A stretch of DNA of 5,320 nucleotides from Phycisphaeraceae bacterium (GCA_029260675.1 JAJDCV010000187.1:1-5320); one strand, 5' to 3'. Numbered from the stretch's first letter, positions 1-5,320 are shown. Numbers and translations: made by a program. Notes: generated from the letters alone by a model not told the origin.

Positions 1-10
1 CCAGCCCCCC

Positions 11-490
11 CTAATACGGCTTGATCGAGAACAGGGGTTGGCCGAACTCCACCGCCTGGCCGTCCTCGACCAAAACCTTTTGGATGGTCCCGCTGGTCTC
101 CGCTTTGATCTCGTTGAAGACCTTCATCGCCTCGACGATGCAGACGACGGTGTCCGGGTCCACGTGATCACCGACATTTGCAAACGCTTTGGCGTCGGGG
201 CTGGATGCGGAATAGAAGGAGCCGACCATTGGGCTGTCGATGGTGACCGTGCCGTCGTCCCCGCCGTCTGTGGCATCGGGCAATTCCGCCGAGGGGTGGT
301 GGCCGGGCGCCATTGGTGCCGCGGCGGCATGGACGACCTGTGGACCTGCGGGAACGAATTGAACCCCCCCACCGCCTTGGCTATTGCGTCGGAGCTTGAC
401 CGGGCCTCCCTCGGCCTGGATGTCCAGCTCGGTCAGGTCGTTATCGACCATGAGTTTGATGAGCTGCTTGAGTGTTTTGAGGTCTACCAT
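11..490 (-). CDS. accB: Biotin carboxyl carrier protein of acetyl-CoA carboxylase (BCCP)
   Basis: This 159-residue protein carries the biotin that biotin carboxylase (AccC) carboxylates and that the carboxyltransferase uses to make malonyl-CoA, the first step of fatty-acid synthesis in the cytoplasm. The N-terminus (about 1-35) has the usual BCCP helical segment, followed by a Gly/Ala/Pro-rich linker (about 38-80). The biotinyl domain (about 82-158) begins with SPMVGSFY, has the thumb SSPDAKAF (96-103), and contains the biotinylation motif EAMKV with the acceptor lysine at K123. Length matches the E. coli protein (156 aa). The frame stays open upstream to 655, but that extension is low-complexity, overlaps the peptidase gene and lacks BCCP features. 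The ATG at 488-490 has AGGAA (497-501) six bases upstream. The motif reads EAMKV rather than the commoner EAMKM. accC would be expected just beyond position 1, outside the window. Confidence 0.97.
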   Translation of the reverse strand: MVDLKTLKQLIKLMVDNDLTELDIQAEGGPVKLRRNSQGGGGVQFVPAGPQVVHAAAAPMAPGHHPSAELPDATDGGDDGTVTIDSPMVGSFYSASSPDAKAFANVGDHVDPDTVVCIVEAMKVFNEIKAETSGTIQKVLVEDGQAVEFGQPLFSIKPY

Positions 491-541
491 GGATGGTTCC
501 TGTGTGCCCGATGCCGGTGCGTCATCAGTCGCCCCCGGATG

Positions 542-550
542 CCCCCCCCC
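542..550. repeat. Nine-base C tract (G9 on the accB sense strand)
   Basis: An uninterrupted run of nine C on the plus strand lies in the 127-bp gap between the peptidase stop and the accB start, about 50 bases upstream of the accB ATG. It is the longest homopolymer in the window. It could slip during replication and change spacing in the accB leader, or it could be a site of base-call error. No function can be read from the sequence. The rest of this gap shows no convincing promoter, only a weak 5-bp inverted repeat (589-593 with 603-607). Confidence 0.5.
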
Positions 551-617
551 GGTTCGCGATGACAGCGAGGCGGTGCTGGGCTCTGTGACCACGCCCAATC
601 GACGTGGGGTATTAGAC

Positions 618-1739
618 TTAGATAATCGCGGATTCGAGGCTCTTGGGCAAATCACTGAGTACTTTGTGGCCCTTGGGCGTCACCAGCACGTCATCCTCGA
701 TCCGTACGCCCCCGATCCCCGGCAGGTAGATCCCGGGCTCCACGGTCACCACCTGCCCAGGCTCAAGCACGCCGTCGGCCTTGCTCGCCAGCACCGGCAG
801 CTCATGGATATCCAAGCCGATGCCGTGTCCGAGGGAATGCCCGAAACGATCGCCGTAACCGGCCTTCTCGATCACCCGCCGGGCGATGGCGTCGATCTCG
901 CTATGCAGTTTGCCGGGGCCGATCGCGTCGATCGCCGCCAACTGCGCATCCAAAACAATCTGGTAAATCTCCCGGATCTTCGGCTTCATATTCCCGACCC
1001 CCACCACACGGGTCAGATCCGAGCAGTACCCCCCCCACTTCGCGCCCCAGTCGATCAACACGCTCCCCCCGGCCTTGATCTTTTTCTTACCCGGGACCGC
1101 GTGGGGCAGACTGGCGTTGGCGTCGGCGGCGACGATCGACGGGAAACTCACCCCGTCGGCCCCCAGCGAACGCATCCGGTATTCCAGGTAGGCCGCCACC
1201 TCGTATTCGCTTTGGCCCGGCTTGATGAACTTGCACGTCTCGCGGAATGCCTGCTGCTGGATCGAAAGCGCCTTGCGGATCGCCTTGACTTCCCCGGCAT
1301 CCTTGACCGCGCGCTGAGCAAACAGGCCATCGTCGATGGCCAGGATGCGTCGCGCCCCTAGGTGCTTGGCCAACAATTTACGTGTCGATAGCGTCATCGT
1401 CCCGGGCTGCACGGCGATCTTATCCGCGCTTATCCGCCTGGTGAGGGCCGCGACCTCTTCGGCCAGGCTCCTTTTGCGCATGACTGCAACCGCGTGAGGT
1501 GATTCCTTTTGTATCTGCTCCTCGAAACGAAAATCGCTGAATATGTAGACCTTCGACCCGCGCATCGGGATCAGGGCCCACGAATCGTCGCCGACGAACC
1601 CGGTGAGGTAGCGTATGTCGCACGGGTTGGTTACCAGCAGAGCCGAGGCACCCGTCGATTTAAGACGCTTTCGCATCAGGCGCACACGGTCGGCCAGGTG
1701 TGCGGGCTGTTTGGGTTTGACGGTGCGGTATTTTGCCAT
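618..1739 (-). CDS. M24-family Xaa-Pro aminopeptidase / Xaa-Pro dipeptidase
   Basis: This 373-residue cytoplasmic metallopeptidase is predicted to release the N-terminal residue before proline from peptides, using a two-metal centre. The creatinase-like N-terminal domain (about 15-145) includes TNPCDIRYLTGF. The pita-bread catalytic domain (about 150-370) has all five metal ligands: D230 (VLIDWG), D241 (YCSDLTR), H305 (GHSLGHGIGLDIHE), E334 (VTVEPGIYLP) and E348 (GVRIEDDVLV). H213 (LPHAVP) and H312 fit the accessory active-site histidines. I chose the ATG at 1737-1739 (MAKYRTVK) because it begins where family homology plausibly begins. An in-frame ATG at 1806-1808 directly abuts the hisI stop and would add 23 residues encoded across a GC hairpin. 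Neither start has a strong Shine-Dalgarno sequence. The gene lies 69 bp behind hisI and 127 bp ahead of accB. Family assignment is secure; aminopeptidase P versus prolidase cannot be separated by eye. Confidence 0.93.
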   Translation of the reverse strand: MAKYRTVKPKQPAHLADRVRLMRKRLKSTGASALLVTNPCDIRYLTGFVGDDSWALIPMRGSKVYIFSDFRFEEQIQKESPHAVAVMRKRSLAEEVAALTRRISADKIAVQPGTMTLSTRKLLAKHLGARRILAIDDGLFAQRAVKDAGEVKAIRKALSIQQQAFRETCKFIKPGQSEYEVAAYLEYRMRSLGADGVSFPSIVAADANASLPHAVPGKKKIKAGGSVLIDWGAKWGGYCSDLTRVVGVGNMKPKIREIYQIVLDAQLAAIDAIGPGKLHSEIDAIARRVIEKAGYGDRFGHSLGHGIGLDIHELPVLASKADGVLEPGQVVTVEPGIYLPGIGGVRIEDDVLVTPKGHKVLSDLPKSLESAII

Positions 1740-1762
1740 AGGTAAATTGGCCGTGGATTGAT

Positions 1763-1779
1763 CCCCGGCCAAGCCGGGG
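1763..1779. other. GC-rich hairpin between hisI and the peptidase gene
   Basis: CCCCGGC and GCCGGGG form a perfect 7-bp inverted repeat around a 3-base loop. It lies in the 69-bp gap between the hisI stop and the chosen peptidase start, with more G/C runs beside it. There is no T run after it in the minus-strand transcript direction, so it is not a canonical intrinsic terminator. It may attenuate transcription, stabilise the upstream message end, or be a copy of a short dispersed repeat. The structure is seen directly; the role is inference. Confidence 0.55.
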
Positions 1780-1808
1780 GCCCAGGGGCAGACCAGGCGT
1801 TTGTCCAC

Positions 1809-2210
1809 TTATTTGTAGACTTGCTCGGGGTCGAACACTTTTTCCTCGACCACCTTCAGCGATCCGTCCGCCTCAGCGGTCCGGTAGAAGCAGGAGTTGT
1901 ACCCGACGTGACAGCACGGGCCGTGGCTCTTGCACTTCAGCAGCACCAGGTCCTGGTCACAATCCACCCGCACCTCGACCACTTCCTGGACGTGGCCGGA
2001 GCTTTCGCCTTTGATCCACATCTTGTCGCGGGACCGGGAATAGAAAGTCGCCTTCTTGACCTCAAGGGTCTGCTTGAGCGCCGCTTCGTTCATCCAGGCC
2101 ATCATCAGGATCTGGCCTGAGTCGATGTCCTGCACGATCGCGGGGACCAGCCCCTTCTCGTCGAACTTGATGTCCAGCTTGTCGGTGGTTTCGCGTTGGG
2201 TGTCGCCCAT
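1809..2210 (-). CDS. hisI: Phosphoribosyl-AMP cyclohydrolase
   Basis: This 133-residue cytoplasmic enzyme opens the purine ring of phosphoribosyl-AMP, the third step of histidine biosynthesis. It is the monofunctional form, with no fused HisE pyrophosphohydrolase domain. Signature elements are clear: LVPAIVQD near the start, MMAWMNEAAL (36-45), ATFYSRSR and WIKGESSGH (54-73), VDCDQD (82-87) and CCHVGYNSCFYR (99-110). C84, C100 and C107 have the 16- and 7-residue spacing of the zinc cysteines known in the archaeal HisI structure, and D83, D85 and D87 fit its magnesium aspartates. The ATG at 2208-2210 is preceded by AGGAG (2219-2223) with 8-base spacing. The frame remains open to 2369, but that extension overlaps the divergent gene and has no family features. 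No other his gene lies in the window, so it is detached from a classical his operon here. Confidence 0.97.
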   Translation of the reverse strand: MGDTQRETTDKLDIKFDEKGLVPAIVQDIDSGQILMMAWMNEAALKQTLEVKKATFYSRSRDKMWIKGESSGHVQEVVEVRVDCDQDLVLLKCKSHGPCCHVGYNSCFYRTAEADGSLKVVEEKVFDPEQVYK

Positions 2211-2246
2211 AGTGCTAGCTCCTGCTCGCCGTGTTTCGAGCCGGGC

Positions 2247-2252
2247 ATTATA
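2247..2252 (-). promoter_or_regulatory. Candidate -10 box for hisI (TATAAT)
   Basis: A perfect TATAAT on the minus strand sits 36 bases upstream of the hisI ATG. Initiation about 7 bases downstream would give a leader of roughly 30 bases containing the AGGAG site. No good TTGACA-like -35 is visible at 16-19 bp. The box overlaps the oppositely oriented -10 candidate of the 104-aa gene. A small inverted repeat, CAAAT-5-ATTTG (2255-2269), lies in the region where a -35 or operator would sit. Confidence 0.5.
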
Positions 2253-2254
2253 CT
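2249..2254 (+). promoter_or_regulatory. Candidate -10 box for the 104-aa gene (TATACT)
   Basis: TATACT matches the sigma-70 -10 consensus at five of six positions. It lies 25 bases before the ATG at 2280, which would leave a leader of about 20 bases. No -35 match is evident at 17 bp spacing. It shares four bases with the hisI -10 on the other strand. Confidence 0.4.
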
Positions 2255-2279
2255 CAAATTGACCATTTGGGGTATCACC

Positions 2280-2594
2280 ATGCTGGAACCTGAACCCTAT
2301 ATCCTGCGCTACGAAATCGACGGCAAGGACGAGTATGTCAGGATCGACCGTTTCGATGTCGAAACGCATCGATGCGGTTTATCCGCGGGGGATCAGATCA
2401 GACTGATCGAAGACATCGTCATAAGAGATGCTGCTGGAAAACCCACAGGGGAGGTGATGGCTAAAGGTGAGGTTCACACCGTCCTAAAAGGCAGCACTGA
2501 TGATCCTGCTACGCTTCCATTGCGTACGCCCGGTGGAGAATTGCACATGTGGGATAACGATGAAACTGTGTGGGAAAGCTTTGGCCGTGTCTAG
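2280..2594 (+). CDS. Hypothetical protein, 104 aa, unrecognised
   Basis: I do not recognise this small protein. It is acidic, with no signal peptide or membrane segment, and is probably cytoplasmic. It begins MLEPEPYILRYEIDGKDEY and continues with alternating hydrophobic and charged stretches (for example EYVRIDRFDVETHRC and DQIRLIEDIVIRD). These suggest a small beta-rich domain, and the C-terminal part reads LPLRTPGGELHMWDNDETVW. The ATG at 2280 has GGGG (2269-2272) seven bases upstream as a weak ribosome site. The frame is open back to 2196, but that part overlaps hisI. It is the only plus-strand gene, divergent from hisI and convergent with the lipoprotein gene with a 20-bp gap and no clear terminator. 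Its GC content is about 52%, compared with roughly 65-70% in sampled stretches of the neighbours. This suggests a recent arrival or relaxed selection. Confidence 0.75.
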   Translation: MLEPEPYILRYEIDGKDEYVRIDRFDVETHRCGLSAGDQIRLIEDIVIRDAAGKPTGEVMAKGEVHTVLKGSTDDPATLPLRTPGGELHMWDNDETVWESFGRV

Positions 2595-2614
2595 CAATTA
2601 AACGCCTGTGCATT

Positions 2615-3505
2615 TTATTCGACGGGGGCGATCTCTACCCGGTCTAGATCCACGAGTTCTTTCATCCTCAAAGCCTTATACAGCTTGTCGAAATCGAAGT
2701 AGGGCTCGCGGATGTGCTTGTCGCTGTGGATGGGTTTTTTCAAGGTGAGGGTCATCCGGGCCTCCCGGCCGGTCATGAAGATGTCCACCCTTGAAGCGAT
2801 TTCACCGCCGAACATCTCCTCGAGATCGGCAGGCCGGACCGGGATCGGATCCTTGAGTGTGCAGATCAGAGTTGACCTACCCAGTTCATCAATGAGATCG
2901 ACGCGGACAGGGCGGGCCGTAGCCGGGTCCAGCAACATGCGTAGACCCAACCCAGGCGGCTCGACGAGCAAGTAACCCCGTATACGCTCAACCGCCGGCG
3001 CATCAGGCACAACTGATGGATCGATCGGGGCCAGGCCAAGGACGTGCAGCAGGTCGGCGGGGTTGACCGGCAGGGGCAGGTTTTCGATGTCTTTCCCGTC
3101 AAGATCCTCGAACCGGCCGACGTAGGCGATACGCTTGTCCAGGAAGTCGAAGAACCAGTAGCGCTCGCCGTCCGCCCCGGCCCAGAAGCCCCGGCCAAAC
3201 TCCTCTACTTCCAAAACAACCCGGCTCGGTTTGATGAACATGAACCGCCCGTCCCCGTGCTCATTCTTTTTCTTACCCTTGTCATCGATCCAGACAAGAT
3301 CGACTCGGGCATCGGCCCGGGTCGGGCTAAGATGCTCGGCCGTCGCGTTGTAACGTTCGATCAGTTCCGTGTAGCCCGGCAGCGGTGCGTCATCCACCAC
3401 CCCATCGGGCAGCATCGTATCAGGGAGGATCTTGTTGTCGGGGTTGCACCCCACCAGGCTCACCGCAATCACACACACAAATAACCCAACCCGGGGGCGC
3501 CGCAC
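2615..3505 (-). CDS. Predicted lipoprotein, LolA-like fold possible
   Basis: This is a 296-residue predicted secreted lipoprotein. Residues 1-19 form a short basic and hydrophobic signal peptide ending in the lipobox LVGC, so C20 would be acylated. N21 is not the inner-membrane-retention Asp of the E. coli rule, which is compatible with the outer membrane. After a flexible linker, residues about 45-130 alternate strands around GDGRFMFIKPSRVVLEVE and GFWAGADGERYWFFD. This resembles the half-barrel pattern of LolA/LolB-like lipid-binding lipoproteins. Two later blocks (180-225 and 235-260) look like further strands, for example LGLRMLLDPATARPVRVDLID. The LolA-like assignment is inferred from pattern, not a motif. 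The start is GTG (3503-3505), preceded by GGCGGAG (3514-3520) with 8-base spacing, and lies 2 bp after the stop of the upstream gene. This suggests translational coupling and a shared role with the 216-aa protein. Confidence 0.85.
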   Translation of the reverse strand: MRRPRVGLFVCVIAVSLVGCNPDNKILPDTMLPDGVVDDAPLPGYTELIERYNATAEHLSPTRADARVDLVWIDDKGKKKNEHGDGRFMFIKPSRVVLEVEEFGRGFWAGADGERYWFFDFLDKRIAYVGRFEDLDGKDIENLPLPVNPADLLHVLGLAPIDPSVVPDAPAVERIRGYLLVEPPGLGLRMLLDPATARPVRVDLIDELGRSTLICTLKDPIPVRPADLEEMFGGEIASRVDIFMTGREARMTLTLKKPIHSDKHIREPYFDFDKLYKALRMKELVDLDRVEIAPVE

Positions 3506-3507
3506 GG

Positions 3508-4158
3508 CTACAACTCCGCCTGGAGGATTTCGCCGAGCTGCTGCATCACCTGCTCCACGCGGGTCTCATCGAGCTTGGGATCAAGCACCGTAAGTCGAAC
3601 CTCCGGGTGCCACTTGCCCAACGGCCCCTTGGCGAGTTCCAGCTTGGGCGTGAGCTTCCACCAGGTCTGCTCGACGGATTCGCCGTCGATCTCGGCGGTG
3701 CGGGGCTCGTTGCCGTCGTAACGCAGAAGCTTCTTACGCATCAGGATCAGGGCGAGAACGTAACGAAACGCCAGACGCTCCGGCTCGGTGGCGTCGGCCA
3801 GGCGCTCCAAGAGGTTCATCAGCACCGCGTCGTCGACGAACATCTTTTTCTTCTGATTCGGCTCCGGGACCGTGGACTTCCAGTAGCCAAACAGCCCTTC
3901 CGGCCTGAACCCGCCCCCCCAGGCGTCGCTGCTGATATCGATCCGACACATCCCAAGCGCCCGCAGTGCATCGGTGGCCTTGTCCTTGGCCGACCCGCCG
4001 GTCTTCGTAGATCCATCGGCGACCTCAGCGACCTGTGCCTCGGTCAACTCGACCAGCGCCGCGAAGTACGGCTCGCCCGGCAGTAACTCCTTGCCACTAG
4101 ACGCGCACACGCCGCTGGTCCTCGGGATCTCGTAGCTGGGGGCGTTAAATTGGGTCAT
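3508..4158 (-). CDS. Conserved-looking hypothetical protein, 216 aa (planctomycete-like family)
   Basis: No function is recognised. From memory the protein resembles an uncharacterised family seen in planctomycetes; I could not search to confirm this. An N-terminal block (about 9-35) reads YEIPRTSGVCASSGKELLPG, which looks like half of a zinc-ribbon with C18. C71 (MCRIDISS) is the only other cysteine, so a full four-ligand metal site is not evident. The core (about 79-146) contains AWGGGFRPEGLFGYWKSTVP, a KKKMFVDDAVLMNLLERL helix and FRYVLALILMRKKLLRYDG. The last part is a charged alpha/beta tail ending in a helix. There is no signal peptide, so it is probably cytoplasmic. The ATG at 4156-4158 has no Shine-Dalgarno sequence; it follows a G-free heptamer-repeat leader. 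The gene sits 46 bp behind folD and 2 bp ahead of the lipoprotein gene. Confidence 0.85.
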   Translation of the reverse strand: MTQFNAPSYEIPRTSGVCASSGKELLPGEPYFAALVELTEAQVAEVADGSTKTGGSAKDKATDALRALGMCRIDISSDAWGGGFRPEGLFGYWKSTVPEPNQKKKMFVDDAVLMNLLERLADATEPERLAFRYVLALILMRKKLLRYDGNEPRTAEIDGESVEQTWWKLTPKLELAKGPLGKWHPEVRLTVLDPKLDETRVEQVMQQLGEILQAEL

Positions 4159-4164
4159 GTGTGT

Positions 4165-4199
4165 GGTGGTTGGTGTTTAGTGATTGGTGGTTAGTGGTT
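4165..4199 (-). repeat. Five tandem AANCACY heptamers in the leader of the 216-aa gene
   Basis: Read on the minus strand, the gap after folD contains five consecutive 7-base units: AACCACT, AACCACC, AATCACT, AAACACC, AACCACC. They are followed by ACACAC and the ATG. The whole 46-base gap (4159-4204) has no G in the sense strand, so it cannot hold a Shine-Dalgarno site and is expected to be unstructured. It may act as an S1-type or leaderless-like entry region, or be a decayed short tandem repeat. The repeat is seen directly; the role is inferred. Confidence 0.7.
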
Positions 4200-4204
4200 G
4201 GATT

Positions 4205-5080
4205 TTAATCCGCATCGACGCCCAGTTGTCTTGCGGCGCCGATCGAGGTTTGATCAATCAGGACGGCCAGGGTCATCGGGCCAACCCCGCCGGGGACGGG
4301 GGTGATCATCGAACACTTGGGGGCACAGTCGTCGTAGTCGACATCGCCGACGTTCCCGCCGGGCCCGGGGTTGAACCCGGCATCGATCACGACCGCGCCC
4401 TCCTTGAGCCAGTCGCTCTTGACGAAGTGGGCGATCCCCACCGCGGCCACGACGATATCCGCTTGCCGGACGATGCTAGGCAGGTCAACCGTGCGTGAAT
4501 GGCAGATCGTAACCGTCGCGTGGGACGCCAGCAGCAGCATGGCCATCGGTTTGCCGAGGATCACGCTGCGGCCGATGACCACCGCGTGCTTGCCCAGGAT
4601 GTCGATGTCGTAGGCCTTCATCATCCGCATGATCCCCTCGGGCGTCGCCGAGCCGAATCCCGGCAGCGAGTAGGTCATCGTCCCGAAGCTGTGGAACGTC
4701 ACCCCGTCGACGTCCTTGGCCCCCCCGATTGCCTCGAACACGGCTCTTTCATCGATCTGCTTGGGCATCGGGTGCTGGACCAGGATGCCGTGGACGCTGT
4801 CATCGGCAGCCAGGGCGCTGACCTTGGCGACGACTTCCTCGGTCGTGCTGGTGTCGGGCATGACGACCTTGATGGACTTCATGCCGTGTTTTTCGCAGAG
4901 TTTGCCCTTGCGGTCGACGTATTTCTCGCTGGCGGGGTCGTTACCGACCAGGACGGTCGCCAGGCAGGGCGTGACGCCGGTCTTCTCGATAATCCGCTGC
5001 ACCCGCTTCTCGCAATCGGTGAGGATGGCGTCGGCGATGGGCTTACCTTTGATAACGGTCGGGGTCGTGGTGGTGGTCAT
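4205..5080 (-). CDS. folD: Bifunctional methylenetetrahydrofolate dehydrogenase / methenyltetrahydrofolate cyclohydrolase
   Basis: This 291-residue cytoplasmic enzyme interconverts 5,10-methylene- and 10-formyl-tetrahydrofolate, supplying one-carbon units for purines and formyl-methionine. The N-terminal catalytic domain (about 8-130) has the YxxxK motif with Y54 and K58, Q102 in VQHPMP and KDVDG with D125, all matching the active site. The Rossmann domain (about 140-280) shows GRSVILGKPMAMLLL (170-184), CHSRT, and the C-terminal signature PVPGGVGPMT (261-270). VQHP instead of the E. coli-type VQLP occurs in another FolD clade that I recall from actinobacteria and others. The ATG at 5078-5080 gives a normal length (E. 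coli 288 aa). An in-frame ATG at 5099-5101 would add seven residues encoded inside an inverted repeat. Neither has a good Shine-Dalgarno sequence. A TATAAT box directly upstream suggests a very short or absent leader. The unknown-protein and lipoprotein genes follow on the same strand. Confidence 0.97.
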   Translation of the reverse strand: MTTTTTPTVIKGKPIADAILTDCEKRVQRIIEKTGVTPCLATVLVGNDPASEKYVDRKGKLCEKHGMKSIKVVMPDTSTTEEVVAKVSALAADDSVHGILVQHPMPKQIDERAVFEAIGGAKDVDGVTFHSFGTMTYSLPGFGSATPEGIMRMMKAYDIDILGKHAVVIGRSVILGKPMAMLLLASHATVTICHSRTVDLPSIVRQADIVVAAVGIAHFVKSDWLKEGAVVIDAGFNPGPGGNVGDVDYDDCAPKCSMITPVPGGVGPMTLAVLIDQTSIGAARQLGVDAD

Positions 5081-5107
5081 GGCGGGATTATAGAGACTCA
5101 TCCCGCC
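5081..5107. promoter_or_regulatory. Perfect 8-bp inverted repeat overlapping the folD -10 box
   Basis: GGCGGGAT (5081-5088) and ATCCCGCC (5100-5107) are exact reverse complements separated by 11 bases, with the left arm touching the folD start codon. On the minus strand TATAAT occupies 5092-5087, partly inside the arm. If that is the -10 box, transcription would begin near the A of the ATG, and the repeat would be a DNA operator rather than RNA structure. If transcription begins further upstream, the repeat would form a hairpin next to the start codon. No strong -35 is visible (GTGCCG at 17 bp). Confidence 0.55.
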
Positions 5108-5320
5108 GTCGGCACCTCACCAAAAGGACGCTTTGACCCACACCATCTGGATTGAATCCTGATGAACACAACTGAACCCCGCTAGATCTGATCGCACCTG
5201 TTTATCCCCTCTTGTGACCAGATGAGCCTGCCCGCCCCCGGAAACCCGCCCATCGAAAATCATATTTAACTTAAATGTGGTTTTTTAACGCGCCGCCTTT
5301 CCCCCCACCTGAGCGTTGAG
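5102..5320. other. Gene-free region upstream of folD
   Basis: I see no credible coding region on either strand in these 219 bases. The far end is AT-rich and contains a 13-base palindrome, ATTTAA-C-TTAAAT (5264-5276), followed by six T (5281-5286). On the minus strand TTAAAA and TATGAT (5264-5259) are spaced by 18 bp, a weak candidate promoter that would give folD a leader of about 170 bases. The stretch may equally belong to a gene beyond the right edge. Confidence 0.4.

Noticed and set aside
589..607. Inverted repeat CCACG-9-CGTGG after the peptidase stop codon
   Set aside because: The stem is only 5 bp with a 9-base loop and no T run, too weak to call a terminator.
491..655. N-terminal extension of the accB frame
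   Set aside because: The extension overlaps the end of the peptidase gene, crosses a G9 tract and has no BCCP features. The internal ATG at 488-490 has a good AGGAA site and gives the usual length.
384..1361. Long plus-strand open frame of 325 codons opposite accB and the peptidase gene
   Set aside because: It is antisense to two genes with complete family motifs. Its translation is rich in Arg, Asp, His and Pro as expected for the reverse frame of GC-rich coding DNA. No domain is visible.
2211..2369. N-terminal extension of the hisI frame
   Set aside because: It would overlap the divergent 104-aa gene and the promoter region. The ATG at 2208-2210 has a well-spaced AGGAG.
2595..2614. Possible bidirectional terminator between the convergent 104-aa and lipoprotein genes
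   Set aside because: The 20-bp gap contains no stem-loop with a useful stem and no T tract.
4499..5155. Plus-strand open frame of 218 codons opposite folD
   Set aside because: It is fully antisense to an intact folD, with a low-complexity Asp/His/Gly-rich translation and no recognisable domain or ribosome site.
5187..5222. Imperfect inverted repeat TCTGATC / GACCAGA in the region upstream of folD
   Set aside because: The arms contain a mismatch and are separated by 22 bases with no T run after them. It is within what chance would give.

Overview
The window looks like an ordinary chromosomal segment of a GC-rich Gram-negative-type bacterium. A Planctomycetes (perhaps Phycisphaerae-like) origin is my best guess. 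The reasons are the lipoprotein gene, the general style of the sequence, and a 216-residue unknown protein that resembles, from memory, a family seen in planctomycetes. No rRNA or universal marker is present to confirm this. The sampled minus-strand genes run near 65-70% GC. The single plus-strand gene is about 52% GC.

Layout from right to left (most genes are on the minus strand): a 219-bp gene-free end (5102-5320); folD (5080-4205); an unrecognised 216-aa gene (4158-3508) behind a leader of five tandem heptamers without any G; and a lipoprotein gene with a GTG start 2 bp further on (3505-2615). These three look like one transcription unit, with tight coupling between the last two. A lone plus-strand gene of 104 codons (2280-2594) converges on the lipoprotein gene. 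From a shared 69-bp divergent promoter region, a second minus-strand run follows: hisI (2210-1809), an M24 Xaa-Pro-type aminopeptidase (1739-618) and accB (490-11). The window ends just after the accB stop codon, where accC would be expected.

The recognisable genes are housekeeping: one-carbon folate metabolism (FolD), histidine biosynthesis (HisI), peptide turnover (M24 peptidase) and fatty-acid synthesis (biotin carboxyl carrier protein). All have intact catalytic motifs. Peptidase next to accB recalls the peptidase-efp-accB-accC neighbourhood of other bacteria, but efp is not between them here.

I found no mobile element, CRISPR array, RNA gene or convincing new defence or biosynthetic system. 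The items most worth a second look are small. They are a perfect 8-bp inverted repeat overlapping a TATAAT box against the folD start codon, the heptamer-repeat leader, overlapping back-to-back -10 boxes between hisI and the 104-aa gene, a GC hairpin between hisI and the peptidase gene, and the unknown-protein/lipoprotein pair.
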